Source: Streptomyces netropsis
Lineage (GTDB): Bacteria; Actinomycetota; Actinomycetes; Streptomycetales; Streptomycetaceae
Assembly: GCF_014203545.1 (NCBI RefSeq)
Contig: NZ_JACHJG010000009.1
Location: forward strand, 283,225 to 347,224
Reading direction: 5' to 3'
Length of the DNA stretch: 64,000 nucleotides
Under the pieces are notes generated by a model. That model saw only the letters and a program-made list of their open reading frames with translations. It searched no databases and was not told the origin of the DNA. Shown here one piece after another: positions 16,153 through 24,572 of the stretch. The position numbers and the translations under genes were made by a program. The first letter of the stretch is position 1. The number at the start of each line of letters is the position of its first letter.

Positions 16153-17664
16153 TCACGTCACGGCCGCGCCCAGCGCCACGAAGCCGCAGATGAGGACGGC
16201 CAGGATCGCCAACAGCGGCCACACGAACCGTAGGTACTTGTCGTAGCCGACCTTCGCCAGCGCCACCCCGCCCATGACGACGGCGGTCGTCGGCACCCAC
16301 AGGTTCATCCAGCCGCTCGCCGCCTGCCAGGCCGTGACGACCACGGCCCGTGAGACGCCGGCGAAGTCCGCGAGCGGCGCGAGGATGGGCATCGCGAGGG
16401 TGGCGTGGCCGGATGTCGAGGGGATCAGGAAGGCCAGCGGCAGGTTCACGACGTAGACCATGACCCCGAACAGTGCCGCCGGGGTGCCGGACACCGCACC
16501 CTCGATGGAGTGCAGAACCGTGTCGATGATCTTCGAGTTGTTCATGATCACGGTGATGCCCCGCGCAAGGACGATCACGAGCGCGGGCGCGATGAAGTCC
16601 GCCGCGCCCTGCACGATCGTCGCACTGAGCCGCTGCTCGCCCAGCCGGGCGACGAGCCCGACCAGCACCGCCGCCGCGATGAAGAGCGCCGCCAACTGCG
16701 CGAAGGACCAGCCCAGTTCCCACGCGTACGGCGTCGCGTCGGCGTCGCCCGTGAGCGCGCTCGCCCAGGGGATCACCGAGAAGATCATGAACGCGAAGAC
16801 CAGCACGACGACGGCGAGCACCGCCTTGTGCAGACCCGTGAGCTCGGGTGGCTCCACGGCCGCGGCCGCCAGTTCGCGGTCGCCCGGGCGGAAGCCGACC
16901 AGTGAGCGGCCCGGGTCGGCGCGCACCCGGTGCGCGTACCGCACGACGTAGCCGATGGTCACCGCGGTGAGGACCACCCACATCGCGAAGCGCAGCGCGA
17001 TCCCGTCACCCAGCGAGACGTCGGCGGCGGAGGAGGCCACCCCGGTGGCGAAGGGGTTGACGGTGGAGGCGAGCACGCCGACGCCCGCGCCGAGGATGAT
17101 CGTGCCGGTGGCGACCATGCGGTCGTAGCCGAGGGCCAGCATCAGCGGGACGATCAGCCCGTAGAAGCCGAGGGTCTCCTCGGCGAAGCCCTCCACCGTG
17201 CCCAGCAGCGAGAAGACGGTCATGACGGCCGCGATGAGCAGGGCGCCGCGGGCGCGCAGCCGGTGGGCGAGCCGTTCGATGCCCCGGTCCAGGGCGCCGG
17301 CGGCGAAGACGACGGTGATGAACGCGCCGATGGCCAGGACGAAGAGGAAGACACCGGCGCTGCCGTACAGCGCGCCGGAGGCGTCCGGGGTGACCTGGCC
17401 GGTGGCGGCGTCGCGCACGCCGTAGAGGCCGTTGACCGGGGACAGGAACAGCTCCCCGAGCCGGTGGGTGAAGTCGCCGGGCGCCGACTCCCGGTGGTAG
17501 GTGCCCTGGATCGGGTTGCCGTCGGCGTTGCGCCTGTACACGCCGGAGGGGACGACGAAGGCGAGGATCCAGACGGCGACCGTCACGACCGCGAGGACGG
17601 TCAGGGCGCTGGGGAAGACGAAGCCGCGTTTCTCCTCCGGCTCCCCCTCGGCATCGTGGTCCAC
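16153..17664 (-). CDS. YfcC-family integral membrane transporter
   Basis: About 503 aa from GTG 17664 (AGAGGGG in front), with about 12 hydrophobic segments. It resembles the YfcC/C4-dicarboxylate or basic amino-acid carrier family: start FVFPSALTVLAVVTVAVWILAFVVPSGVY, then EGFAEETLGFYGLIVPLMLALGYDRM and FLIPSTSGHATLAMPILAPLADF. The substrate is unknown. It converges on aceB with 20 bp between stops. In this locus a ureide or an organic acid such as allantoate or malate is a reasonable guess only. Confidence 0.8.
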   Translation of the reverse strand: MDHDAEGEPEEKRGFVFPSALTVLAVVTVAVWILAFVVPSGVYRRNADGNPIQGTYHRESAPGDFTHRLGELFLSPVNGLYGVRDAATGQVTPDASGALYGSAGVFLFVLAIGAFITVVFAAGALDRGIERLAHRLRARGALLIAAVMTVFSLLGTVEGFAEETLGFYGLIVPLMLALGYDRMVATGTIILGAGVGVLASTVNPFATGVASSAADVSLGDGIALRFAMWVVLTAVTIGYVVRYAHRVRADPGRSLVGFRPGDRELAAAAVEPPELTGLHKAVLAVVVLVFAFMIFSVIPWASALTGDADATPYAWELGWSFAQLAALFIAAAVLVGLVARLGEQRLSATIVQGAADFIAPALVIVLARGITVIMNNSKIIDTVLHSIEGAVSGTPAALFGVMVYVVNLPLAFLIPSTSGHATLAMPILAPLADFAGVSRAVVVTAWQAASGWMNLWVPTTAVVMGGVALAKVGYDKYLRFVWPLLAILAVLICGFVALGAAVT

Positions 17665-17774
17665 GCCGGGAACCCCTCTCCGCACTGACGGGTGGTCACT
17701 TTGCCCCGATTGTGGCGTAACGCGGCGGCTCTCCCTAGCCGCCACGCACGGACCGGCCCGTCCCCGGCGGGGGA

Positions 17775-19193
17775 TCAGCGCACGACCGGCACCGGCTGCT
17801 CCGGCACCCCCGCCACTGGGGCGGGGCTCGCCCGCCGGCGGCCGAGGTGGTTGAAGGCGAGGTTGAGGACGACCGCCGTGAGACAGCCGGCGCTGACCCC
17901 CGAATCCAGGATGATCTTCAGGGTCTCGGGGATGGCCGTGTTGTCGTAGAAGGTCTTGGAGACCACCGGGATCAGCCCCATACCCAGCGAGGTGGCGGCG
18001 ATCAGCAGATTGTCGCCCTGCTCCAGGCCCGCCTTGCGCAGGACGTTGACGCCGCTGGCCGCGACCGTGCCGAAGAGCACGATGCCCGCGCCGCCGAGGA
18101 CCGGCTGCGGCACGACGGCGATGAGCGAGGCGAAGACGGGGCTCAGTCCCAGCAGGACGAACATCAGGCCGCAGGCGGCGACGGTGTAGCGGCTGCGCAC
18201 CTTGGTGATGGCGACCAGGCCGACGTTCTGGGCGAAGGCGCTGTTGGCGAAGCCGTTGAAGAGGGGGCTGAGCGCGGTGCCGAGCGTGTCCGCGCGCAGC
18301 CCGCCCGCGATGACCTTCTCGTCCGCCTCACGGCCGACGATCTCACCGAGCGCGAGCATGTCGGCGGTGCTCTCGGTCATGCAGACCAGCATGAGGATGC
18401 ACATGGAGACGATGGCGGCGGCCTCGAAGACGGGGCTCCCGAAGTGGAACGGCGTGGGGAAGCCGACGACGGCGGCGTGCCGGGTGGCGGTGAAGTCGAC
18501 CACCCCGGCCGGGATCGCGACGAGGGTGCCGGCGATCAGACCGAGCAGGATCGCGATCTGTTGCAGGAAGCCCCGCAGCAGCCGCCGCAGGACCAGCACG
18601 ATCAGCAAAGTGACCCCGGCCAGGCCGAGGTTGGTCAGGGAGGTGGGTTTCTCCGGGTGGCCGCCCTGGATCCAGCCGAAGGAGACCGGCAGCAGGGTGA
18701 CGCCGATCAGGGTGATGACGGTCCCGCTGACGATGGGCGGGAAGAAACGGACGAGTTTGCAGAAGTAGGGGGCGAGGAGGAAGCCGAGCGCACCGGCCAC
18801 GATGACGGCCCCGAAGATGATCGGGAGGGCGTCCTTCTTGTCGGTCTGGGTGTCGGCGATGGCGAGCATCGGGGCGACGCCCGCGAAGGAGACGCCGTTG
18901 ACGAACGGCATCCTGGCCCCGACCTTCCAGAACCCGATCGTCTGGAGGAGCGTCGCGATGCCCGCCGTGAAGAGGGAGGCGCCCACCAGGAAGGTGATCT
19001 CCAGCGGGGAGAGCCCGATGTAGGCGCCGAGCACGAGAGGGGGCGCGACCACGCCCGCGTAGCTGGCGGCGACGTGCTGAAAGCCGGTGGCGATCAGCCG
19101 GCCCGGGCGGGGCAGCCGGTCCACGGGGTGGACGTCGCCGGTGTCGGCTGCCGGTTCGGGGCTTGGCTCGGTGAACCTGGGCGCTGCGGCCAC
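17775..19193 (-). CDS. Xanthine/uracil permease (NCS2 family)
   Basis: 472-aa nucleobase:cation symporter with about 13-14 membrane segments. The NCS2 signature QNVGLVAITKVRSR, preceded by GFANSAFA, is present, as are the TM1 histidine region FQHVAASYAGVVAPPL and TESTADMLALGEIVGRE. Closest in style to the PbuX/UapA xanthine-urate branch. It lies downstream of the guanine deaminase and urate oxidase genes but is separated from them by a 324-bp repeat-rich gap with a terminator hairpin, so it is probably its own transcript. Confidence 0.9.
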   Translation of the reverse strand: MAAAPRFTEPSPEPAADTGDVHPVDRLPRPGRLIATGFQHVAASYAGVVAPPLVLGAYIGLSPLEITFLVGASLFTAGIATLLQTIGFWKVGARMPFVNGVSFAGVAPMLAIADTQTDKKDALPIIFGAVIVAGALGFLLAPYFCKLVRFFPPIVSGTVITLIGVTLLPVSFGWIQGGHPEKPTSLTNLGLAGVTLLIVLVLRRLLRGFLQQIAILLGLIAGTLVAIPAGVVDFTATRHAAVVGFPTPFHFGSPVFEAAAIVSMCILMLVCMTESTADMLALGEIVGREADEKVIAGGLRADTLGTALSPLFNGFANSAFAQNVGLVAITKVRSRYTVAACGLMFVLLGLSPVFASLIAVVPQPVLGGAGIVLFGTVAASGVNVLRKAGLEQGDNLLIAATSLGMGLIPVVSKTFYDNTAIPETLKIILDSGVSAGCLTAVVLNLAFNHLGRRRASPAPVAGVPEQPVPVVR

Positions 19194-19516
19194 GGGTGCC
19201 TCCTGTCGGGGTTTCGTGTCACCGGTTGCCTGGCCGGCGGATCTTCGGGCTGCGGTTTGTCCTGCCGACGGCGGCGGATCCTCGGGCTGCGGTTTGTCCT
19301 GCCGACAGCGGCGGATCTTCGGGCTGCGGGCCGGCTCTGCCGCCTGCGGCGCCGGGCGCCTCTCGCCTGGCCGGCGAATCTTCGGCTGCGGGCCGTCTGT
19401 GCCGCCTGCGGCGGCAAGCGCCCTGCGGGCGCGTCCTCAAACGCCGGACGGGCTGAATTGACCGCTGCCCGTGGGTCCCGGCGGGACCCACGGGCCCCGG
19501 CTGAGGGCCGTCCCCC
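19194..19516. repeat. Repeat-rich gap: 37-bp tandem repeats, dispersed repeat and terminator
   Basis: No gene is supported here. Three tandem copies of a 37-bp unit (core GGATCTTCGGGCTGCGG) run from about 19239 to 19330, with a diverged fourth near 19374. From 19401 to 19455 lies an inverted copy of the dispersed repeat at 12955-13008. A 12-bp hairpin (19468-19479 / 19483-19494, loop GGC) lies just downstream of the deaminase stop and should terminate that operon. Confidence 0.7.
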
Positions 19517-20917
19517 TCAGCCGAGTCTTCGGGCGATCCGGGCGAGGCGCCGGGCCTCCCGCCGGGCGTCCCGCGCGATGGTGTCCTCGTCGGCGGTGAC
19601 GAGCCGGCCGGCCTCGACGACCGGCTTGCCGTTGATCAGGGAGAGGGTGACCGGTGCGGCGGCGCCGAGGACGAGGGCGGCGACCGGGTCGGCGATGGTG
19701 GAGTGGCCGAGGCCGTCGAGCTTCCACAGCACGAGGTCGGCGAGCTTGCCGGGCTCCAGCGAGCCCGTTTCGTCCGCCCGCCCGAGCACCCGCGCACCGC
19801 CGTGGGTGCCCAGCCTCAGGGCCTGCCGGACGTTCAACGCGCCTTCGCCGCCCGCCAGTCGGTGGACGAGGAGGGCGTTGCGCAGCTCGGTGTGCAGTTC
19901 GCCGGACTCGTTGGAGGCGGTGCCGTCGACGCCGAGGCCGACGGGGACGCCCGCCTTCAGCATGTCGGGGACGCGGGCGGTGCCGGCCGCGAGCCGGGCG
20001 TTGGAGGAGGGACAGTGGGCCACGCCGGTGCCGGTGCGGGCGAAGGCCTCGATGTCGGTGTCGTTCATATGGACGCAGTGGGCCATCCACACGTCCTCGC
20101 CGAGCCAGCCGGTGGACTCGAAGTAGTCGGTCGGGCCCATGCCGAACAGCTCCTTGCAGAACTGCTCCTCCTCGACCGTCTCCGAGCCGTGCGTGTGCAG
20201 CCGCACGCCCTTGCGCCGGGCCAGCGCGGCGGCCTCCCGCAGGAGTTCGGTGGAGACGGAGAACGGCGAGCAGGGCGCGACCCCGACGCGCAGCATCGAG
20301 TCGAAGCCCGCGTCGTGGTGGGTGTCGATGGCCTCCTCGGTCGCCAGGAGCGCCGCCTCGGTGGTCTCCACCGCGAAGTCCGGCGGCAGCCCGCCGGCCG
20401 ACTTCCCGCGGTCCATCGAGCCGCGGGTGGGGCTGAACCGTACGCCCATCTCCCGGGCGGCGCGGATCTCGGCGCCGAGGAGGTCGCCCGCACCGCGGGG
20501 GAAGACGTAGTGGTGGTCCATGGCGGTGGTGACGCCACCGCGGACCATCATGGCGAGGGAGCCCCGGGCCGCCGCGTAGACCATGTCCTCGTCGATGCGC
20601 GACCAGGTGGGGTAGAGGGCGACGAGCCAGTCGAAGAGGTTGGCGTCCTGGGCGAGGCCGCGGGTGAGCCACTGGTAGAAGTGGTGGTGGGTGTTGACGA
20701 GTCCGGGGGTGAGCAGATGGCCGGTGCCGTCGACGCGTCGGACGACGTTGGTGAGGCCCTCGGGGGCGGCCCCCGGGCCCACCGATTCGATTCTGTTGCC
20801 GGCGACGACGACATGGCCCGAGGCGTACTCGGTGTCGTGCGCGTCCACGGTGGCGACGGCGCAGTTCTCGATGACGACGCGCGTCGGCGCGCCGCCGGGG
20901 GCCGGGGATGCTGCCAT
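19517..20917 (-). CDS. 8-oxoguanine/guanine deaminase (amidohydrolase)
   Basis: 466-aa zinc amidohydrolase. Metal and active-site positions: NTHHHFYQ after strand 1, LHTHGSETVEE, MAHCVHMNDTDIEAFA and LGVDGTASNESGEL. These match the 8-oxoguanine deaminase / AtzB-TrzN branch, distinguished by the NTHHHFYQWLTRG and DANLFDWL segments. It converts guanine or 8-oxoguanine to xanthine or urate, feeding urate oxidase encoded 29 bp upstream in the same operon. Ends at a strong hairpin. Confidence 0.88.
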   Translation of the reverse strand: MAASPAPGGAPTRVVIENCAVATVDAHDTEYASGHVVVAGNRIESVGPGAAPEGLTNVVRRVDGTGHLLTPGLVNTHHHFYQWLTRGLAQDANLFDWLVALYPTWSRIDEDMVYAAARGSLAMMVRGGVTTAMDHHYVFPRGAGDLLGAEIRAAREMGVRFSPTRGSMDRGKSAGGLPPDFAVETTEAALLATEEAIDTHHDAGFDSMLRVGVAPCSPFSVSTELLREAAALARRKGVRLHTHGSETVEEEQFCKELFGMGPTDYFESTGWLGEDVWMAHCVHMNDTDIEAFARTGTGVAHCPSSNARLAAGTARVPDMLKAGVPVGLGVDGTASNESGELHTELRNALLVHRLAGGEGALNVRQALRLGTHGGARVLGRADETGSLEPGKLADLVLWKLDGLGHSTIADPVAALVLGAAAPVTLSLINGKPVVEAGRLVTADEDTIARDARREARRLARIARRLG

Positions 20918-20945
20918 GGTGGTCCTCGTTCTGTCGGGGGTGCGC

Positions 20946-21848
20946 TCAGAGGTTCGTCAGATCGACCGGGATGCGCTGTTCGGCGCCGTCGCGCAGGACG
21001 GTCGCCTCGATGAGGCCGTAGGGCCGGTCGGCGGCGAAGTACACGGCGCCGTCGGCGGTGTCGTTCTTGATGCCGAACGGCGAGAGGTCCGCGAGGAAGT
21101 GGTGCTTGTTGGGGAGCGAGAGCCGGATCTCCTCGATCTCCGGGCCCCGCTCGACGACCCGTGAGCCCATCGCGTAGAGGGTCTGCTGGAGGGAAAGGGA
21201 GTAGGTCTCCGCGAAGGCGCCCAGCAGGTCCCGGCGCGCCTGTCCGTAGGAGCGGTCCCAGTCCGGCTCGGGCCGCGCGTCGTCGCTCCAGGCGTGTCGC
21301 CAGCGGGCGTGCACCTCGGTGGCGAGGATCCGGTCGCCGGTCTCCTGGAGCGTGGTGTAGCGGTCCTTGACGTAACCGCGGAACTCGGAGTCGGTGGTGT
21401 TCATCACCACGAGGTCCTTGAGCCCCGAGACGATCTGCCAGGCCGAGCCGTCGAAGGTGATCTGCGCGGTGCGCGTCTCCTGGTTCGCGCGGACGAAGGA
21501 GTGCTCGCCCGGGCCGGGGGTCGCGATCCGCTCCCAGGCGTACTCCTCGATGCGGATGCGCGCGCCGGTGACCGGCTCCTGGCTGGTGACGAAGTGGCGG
21601 GCCAGGTGGATGCCGAACTGCTCGGCCGTTTCGATGCCGTGTTCCTTGGCGAAGGCGAACACGGTGTTCTTGGTGGCGTCGGTCGTCAGGACGTTGGTGT
21701 TGGATCCGGAGAGGTGGACCTCGTCCATGTCTCCGGAGAGCGCCACCGAGACGTTGAGGTCCTTGACGTGGTGGACGGCCCCGTCGCGGGTGACCTTGAG
21801 GACGCGGTTCTCGGCTTTGCCGTACTGGTTCTGGCCAAGGATGGGCAT
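20946..21848 (-). CDS. uox: Urate oxidase (uricase)
   Basis: Cofactor-free oxidase making 5-hydroxyisourate from urate. 300 aa with tandem T-fold domains: N-terminal LGQNQYGKAENRVLKVTRDG, DLNVSVALSGDMDEVHLSGSNTNVLTTDATKNTVFAFAKEHG (the TDATKNT motif carries the catalytic Thr-Lys region), and C-terminal LPNKHHFLADLSPFGIKND. Third gene of the uraD-uraH-uox-deaminase operon; start ATG 21848 is 7 bp after the uraH stop. Confidence 0.96.
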   Translation of the reverse strand: MPILGQNQYGKAENRVLKVTRDGAVHHVKDLNVSVALSGDMDEVHLSGSNTNVLTTDATKNTVFAFAKEHGIETAEQFGIHLARHFVTSQEPVTGARIRIEEYAWERIATPGPGEHSFVRANQETRTAQITFDGSAWQIVSGLKDLVVMNTTDSEFRGYVKDRYTTLQETGDRILATEVHARWRHAWSDDARPEPDWDRSYGQARRDLLGAFAETYSLSLQQTLYAMGSRVVERGPEIEEIRLSLPNKHHFLADLSPFGIKNDTADGAVYFAADRPYGLIEATVLRDGAEQRIPVDLTNL

Positions 21849-21855
21849 GGGCGTG

Positions 21856-22212
21856 CTAGCTCCCTCGGTATACGGAGTAGCCGAACGGGTTGAGCAGCAG
21901 CGGTAGGTGGTAGTGCTCGCCCGGTGTGACGGCGAAGGCGACCGTCACCTCGGGGAAGAAGGCTGCGCCCGCGGCTTGGCTGCGTGCGAGATACGGCTCG
22001 ACGGAGAAGGTGAGCCGTGCGTGGGTCGTGCCCTCCGGCAGTGCCGGGAGGTCCTTGCAGCGCCCGTCCGCGTCCGTCTTCGCGTGGCCGACCACGCGGT
22101 ACTGATCGCTGTCGCCGCGGGCGGACAGCTCGACGGCGACGCTCCCGGCGGGGCTGCCGGTGCTGGTGTCCAGGATGTGGGTGGACACCGAGGCGGTCTC
22201 CTCGCTGCTCAT
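21856..22212 (-). CDS. uraH: 5-hydroxyisourate hydrolase (transthyretin-like)
   Basis: 118 aa, the normal length. Transthyretin fold with the catalytic signatures SVSTHILDTSTGSPAGSVAVEL near the N-terminus and the diagnostic C-terminal YSVYRGS. It hydrolyses 5-hydroxyisourate to OHCU for UraD. ATG 22212 overlaps the uraD stop (ATGA), and uox follows after 7 bp. Confidence 0.96.
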   Translation of the reverse strand: MSSEETASVSTHILDTSTGSPAGSVAVELSARGDSDQYRVVGHAKTDADGRCKDLPALPEGTTHARLTFSVEPYLARSQAAGAAFFPEVTVAFAVTPGEHYHLPLLLNPFGYSVYRGS

Positions 22213-22736
22213 GGTGGGGCTCCTTCGCCGTCGGGTGCTGCCGCGAGCCGGGCCAGCCGGATGCGGTTGATCTTGCCCAGTTCCCCTCGCACGATCTCGC
22301 GTTCGTGTTCCGGCGCGTTGTCGATCCGATGACGTACGGCGTCGCGCATCTGTTCGCCGGTGAGTCCGGTGGCGCAGATCAGGAAGACGTGCCCGAACTT
22401 CTCCTGGTAGGCCAGGCCGAGTTCGAGCATCTCGGCCCGGAGCGCGTCGGGGGCGTCCGTCATCCCCCGCTGTTCGCGGGCGGACGCCGGATCGCCCGGC
22501 TCCGGGCGTCCGATCGGCGGATGTCCGGCCATCGCCTCGGCCAGGTCCGCCGCCGTGAGATGGGCCGTGGCGGTGTCGCCCGCGGCGAGCAGGGACGCGG
22601 TGTCGGGATACGGGCGCCGGGCGAGGATCTCGTCGCCCCAGGCCGCGCTGGCGCAGACTTCGCGCAGGGCGGCCCGGGCGGCGCGGTCCTCGGCGGCGTT
22701 GAACCGGGTGAGCCCCGGCGTCGGACTCGAAGTCAC
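22209..22736 (-). CDS. uraD: OHCU decarboxylase
   Basis: Decarboxylates 2-oxo-4-hydroxy-4-carboxy-5-ureidoimidazoline to (S)-allantoin. 175-aa helical protein. Catalytic His72 is in AMAGHPPIGR, and the C-terminal LICATGLTGEQMRDAVRHRIDNAPEHE...ELGKINRIRL is typical. First gene of the urate operon, with a clear promoter (TTGACG-N17-TTAGCT, 22784-22812) and an inverted repeat on its -35 region. Confidence 0.95.
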   Translation of the reverse strand: MTSSPTPGLTRFNAAEDRAARAALREVCASAAWGDEILARRPYPDTASLLAAGDTATAHLTAADLAEAMAGHPPIGRPEPGDPASAREQRGMTDAPDALRAEMLELGLAYQEKFGHVFLICATGLTGEQMRDAVRHRIDNAPEHEREIVRGELGKINRIRLARLAAAPDGEGAPP

Positions 22737-22783
22737 GGCAGCCTCCGCGGCGCTTGCGTGCTGTGCTCGGACGGGCTGCGCAT

Positions 22784-22825
22784 AGCTAACGCCCTCGGCA
22801 ACACCGCGTCAACACTTTGTTGAAA
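22784..22825 (-). promoter_or_regulatory. uraD operon promoter and operator
   Basis: On the minus strand TTGACG (22807-22812) and TTAGCT (22784-22789) are 17 nt apart. The element TTTCAACAAAGTGTTGA (22809-22825), with TCAAC/GTTGA arms, covers the -35 box and matches the inverted repeat before allB (11901-11917). This suggests common control of urate and allantoin breakdown. Confidence 0.6.
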
Positions 22826-23006
22826 TTCCCGTGGAGTGGCGGGTGAACGCGGGAACCGACGTCCGGATACCGGATGCCCGAGGGGGGGTGATGGTCCGAT
22901 CGAGGCGTCTTGTCCGATTGATGATTACGCCGACGAAGGCCACGGCACCCATACCGCGAACCACGGAGATGCCGCGGACGAGCGCCGTCCGCACGGAGGG
23001 AACACC

Positions 23007-23867
23007 ATGCCCACTGGCCTGTCGATCCACATCGGTCTGAACAAAGTCGACCCCGACAAGTACGACGGCTGGGACGGCGAACTCAACGCCTGCGAGAACG
23101 ACGCCCGGGACATGGCCGAGCTCGCCAAGGGCTTGGACTACCGGAACCGGACGATGCTGCTGACGGCGGACGCGACCGTCGAGAACGTCACCGCGGTGCT
23201 GAAGAAGGCCGCGAAGGAGCTCAAGAGCGGCGACATCCTCTTCCTCACCTACTCCGGACACGGCGGCCAGGTCCCCGACCTCAACGGCGACGAGGAGGAC
23301 CGGCAGGACGAGACCTGGGTCCTCTTCGACCGGCAGTTCGTCGACGACGAACTGTACGAGCTGTACGGGGCCTTCGAGGACGGTGTGCGCATCGTCGTGC
23401 TGTCGGACAGCTGCCACAGCGGAAGCGTCGCCGAGCAGGTGACCGGGATGCTCGCGCCCGAGGCGCTGGAGAGCGTCTTCGGCACCCGGGAGCCGAAGGA
23501 GGCGGAGAAGAAGATCAAGGCTCTGCCGCTCTACCTGAACAACAAGCTGTACAAGCGCGACAAGACGCTCTACGACCGAATCCAGCAGGAGCTGCCCGCC
23601 AAGGACGTCCGGGAGATCGGGGCCAGCATCCTGCTGATCTCCGGCTGCCAGGACGACCAGACCTCCATGGACGGCCCCGTCAACGGCGCGTTCACCGGTG
23701 CGCTGCTGAGCGTCTGGGACGGCGGGACGGGATTCTCCGGCGACTACCAGGCACTGCACCGCGGGATCAAGCAGGAGCTGCGCGGCGAGTACCTCCAGAG
23801 CCCCAATCTCTTCCTGGCCGGCCGGCCCGACCCGGAGTTCGTCGAGCAGCGGCCGTTCTCCATCTGA
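23007..23867 (+). CDS. Stand-alone caspase-like (metacaspase) protease
   Basis: 286-aa peptidase C14 domain protein without fused sensor domains. The catalytic dyad is His85 (TYSGHGGQ) and Cys136 (LSDSCHSGS). Between and around them are PDLNGDEEDRQDETW, an acidic stretch that could bind calcium as in metacaspases, and the later ISGCQDDQTSMDGPVNGAFTGALL. Metacaspases cleave after Arg or Lys. The start is ATG 23007 with GGAGGG in front. It is divergent from uraD with 270 bp between. No partner gene for a death system is adjacent, so its role is unclear. Confidence 0.9.
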   Translation: MPTGLSIHIGLNKVDPDKYDGWDGELNACENDARDMAELAKGLDYRNRTMLLTADATVENVTAVLKKAAKELKSGDILFLTYSGHGGQVPDLNGDEEDRQDETWVLFDRQFVDDELYELYGAFEDGVRIVVLSDSCHSGSVAEQVTGMLAPEALESVFGTREPKEAEKKIKALPLYLNNKLYKRDKTLYDRIQQELPAKDVREIGASILLISGCQDDQTSMDGPVNGAFTGALLSVWDGGTGFSGDYQALHRGIKQELRGEYLQSPNLFLAGRPDPEFVEQRPFSI

Positions 23868-23884
23868 CCGGCTCCGCCGCGCCC

Positions 23885-24280
23885 TTATCCCGCGTCCCCT
23901 CCCGAGCCACCCCGGGCGGCGTTCTCCCTGTTCAGGTAGTTGTAGACGGTGAAGCGGCTGACGCCGAGCGCGCCGGCCACCGTCTCCACGCCGTGCCGTA
24001 CCGAGAAGGCGCCGCGCTGCTCGAGGACCCGTACGACCGACTGCTTGGTCCGGCGGTCCAGCTCCGCGAGCGGCATGCCGTGGCGGCGTTCCAGCTCGGC
24101 GAGGATGTGGTCCAGCGAGTCGGACAGATGGGGCAGTCGCACGGCCACGACCGGGCGGCCCTCCCAGGACAGCACCACGTCGTCGCCCTCGGCCCGGTCC
24201 GGGTCGACCATCTCCCCGCCCATGGCCTCGACGAGCGGTCTGACCGCGTCGCGGAAGGGACCCGCCGCCGACTCCGTCAC
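23885..24280 (-). CDS. DauR-like helix-turn-helix regulator
   Basis: 131 aa. The C-terminal part (about 75-122; LDRRTKQSVVRVLEQRGAFSVRHGVETVAGALGVSRFTVYNYLN) matches the DauR/YheO-type DNA-binding domain. The N-terminal part is a short alpha/beta region much reduced compared with the PAS-like sensor of full-length family members. GTG 24280 overlaps the stop of the upstream small gene (GTGA), making a two-gene unit divergent from hyi-glxR-gcl. A local regulator is likely. Confidence 0.72.
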   Translation of the reverse strand: MTESAAGPFRDAVRPLVEAMGGEMVDPDRAEGDDVVLSWEGRPVVAVRLPHLSDSLDHILAELERRHGMPLAELDRRTKQSVVRVLEQRGAFSVRHGVETVAGALGVSRFTVYNYLNRENAARGGSGGDAG

Positions 24281-24537
24281 GACCCGTCCTCCGGAACCAC
24301 GTTGATCTGCAGCGACACCCGGGTGGCGCCCGCCCGGAGCGACTCGCGCACCAGCTCGTCCACCGCCGCCAGCACGGCTTCGGCCCCGCCCTCGGCGGTG
24401 TTGCCGAACGGGCCGACGTCGACGGCGTCCAGCGGGGCGCCCTGGACCACCTCACGGGCCACCACCGCGTGGGGCGGGGCCTCGTCGAGATCGAACGGCT
24501 CGGTCGTGAATTCCACTCTCAATCGCACGCGGCCCAA
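24277..24537 (-). CDS. Small MTH1187/YkoF-like (thiamine-binding family) protein
   Basis: 86 aa, a ferredoxin-like beta-alpha-beta pattern: VRLRVEFTTEPFDL, VDVGPFGNTAEGGAEAVLAAVDELVRESLRAGATRVSLQINVV. The pattern of a small alternation with a C-terminal RVSLQINV strand resembles the MTH1187/thiamine-binding family. Ligand and function unknown. It is coupled to the DauR-like gene and sits directly across from the AllR-type operators of hyi. Confidence 0.6.
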   Translation of the reverse strand: MGRVRLRVEFTTEPFDLDEAPPHAVVAREVVQGAPLDAVDVGPFGNTAEGGAEAVLAAVDELVRESLRAGATRVSLQINVVPEDGS

Positions 24538-24572
24538 CCTACTGCGCGCGTCCGTCGTCGGCGCGGCCCCTC

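Noticed and set aside
19239..19330. 37-bp repeats as a CRISPR array
   Set aside because: The copies are directly contiguous, with no unique spacers, and no cas gene is present.
17847..20126. 759-codon plus-strand frame
   Set aside because: Asp/Glu/Gly/Arg-rich shadow of the permease and deaminase genes.
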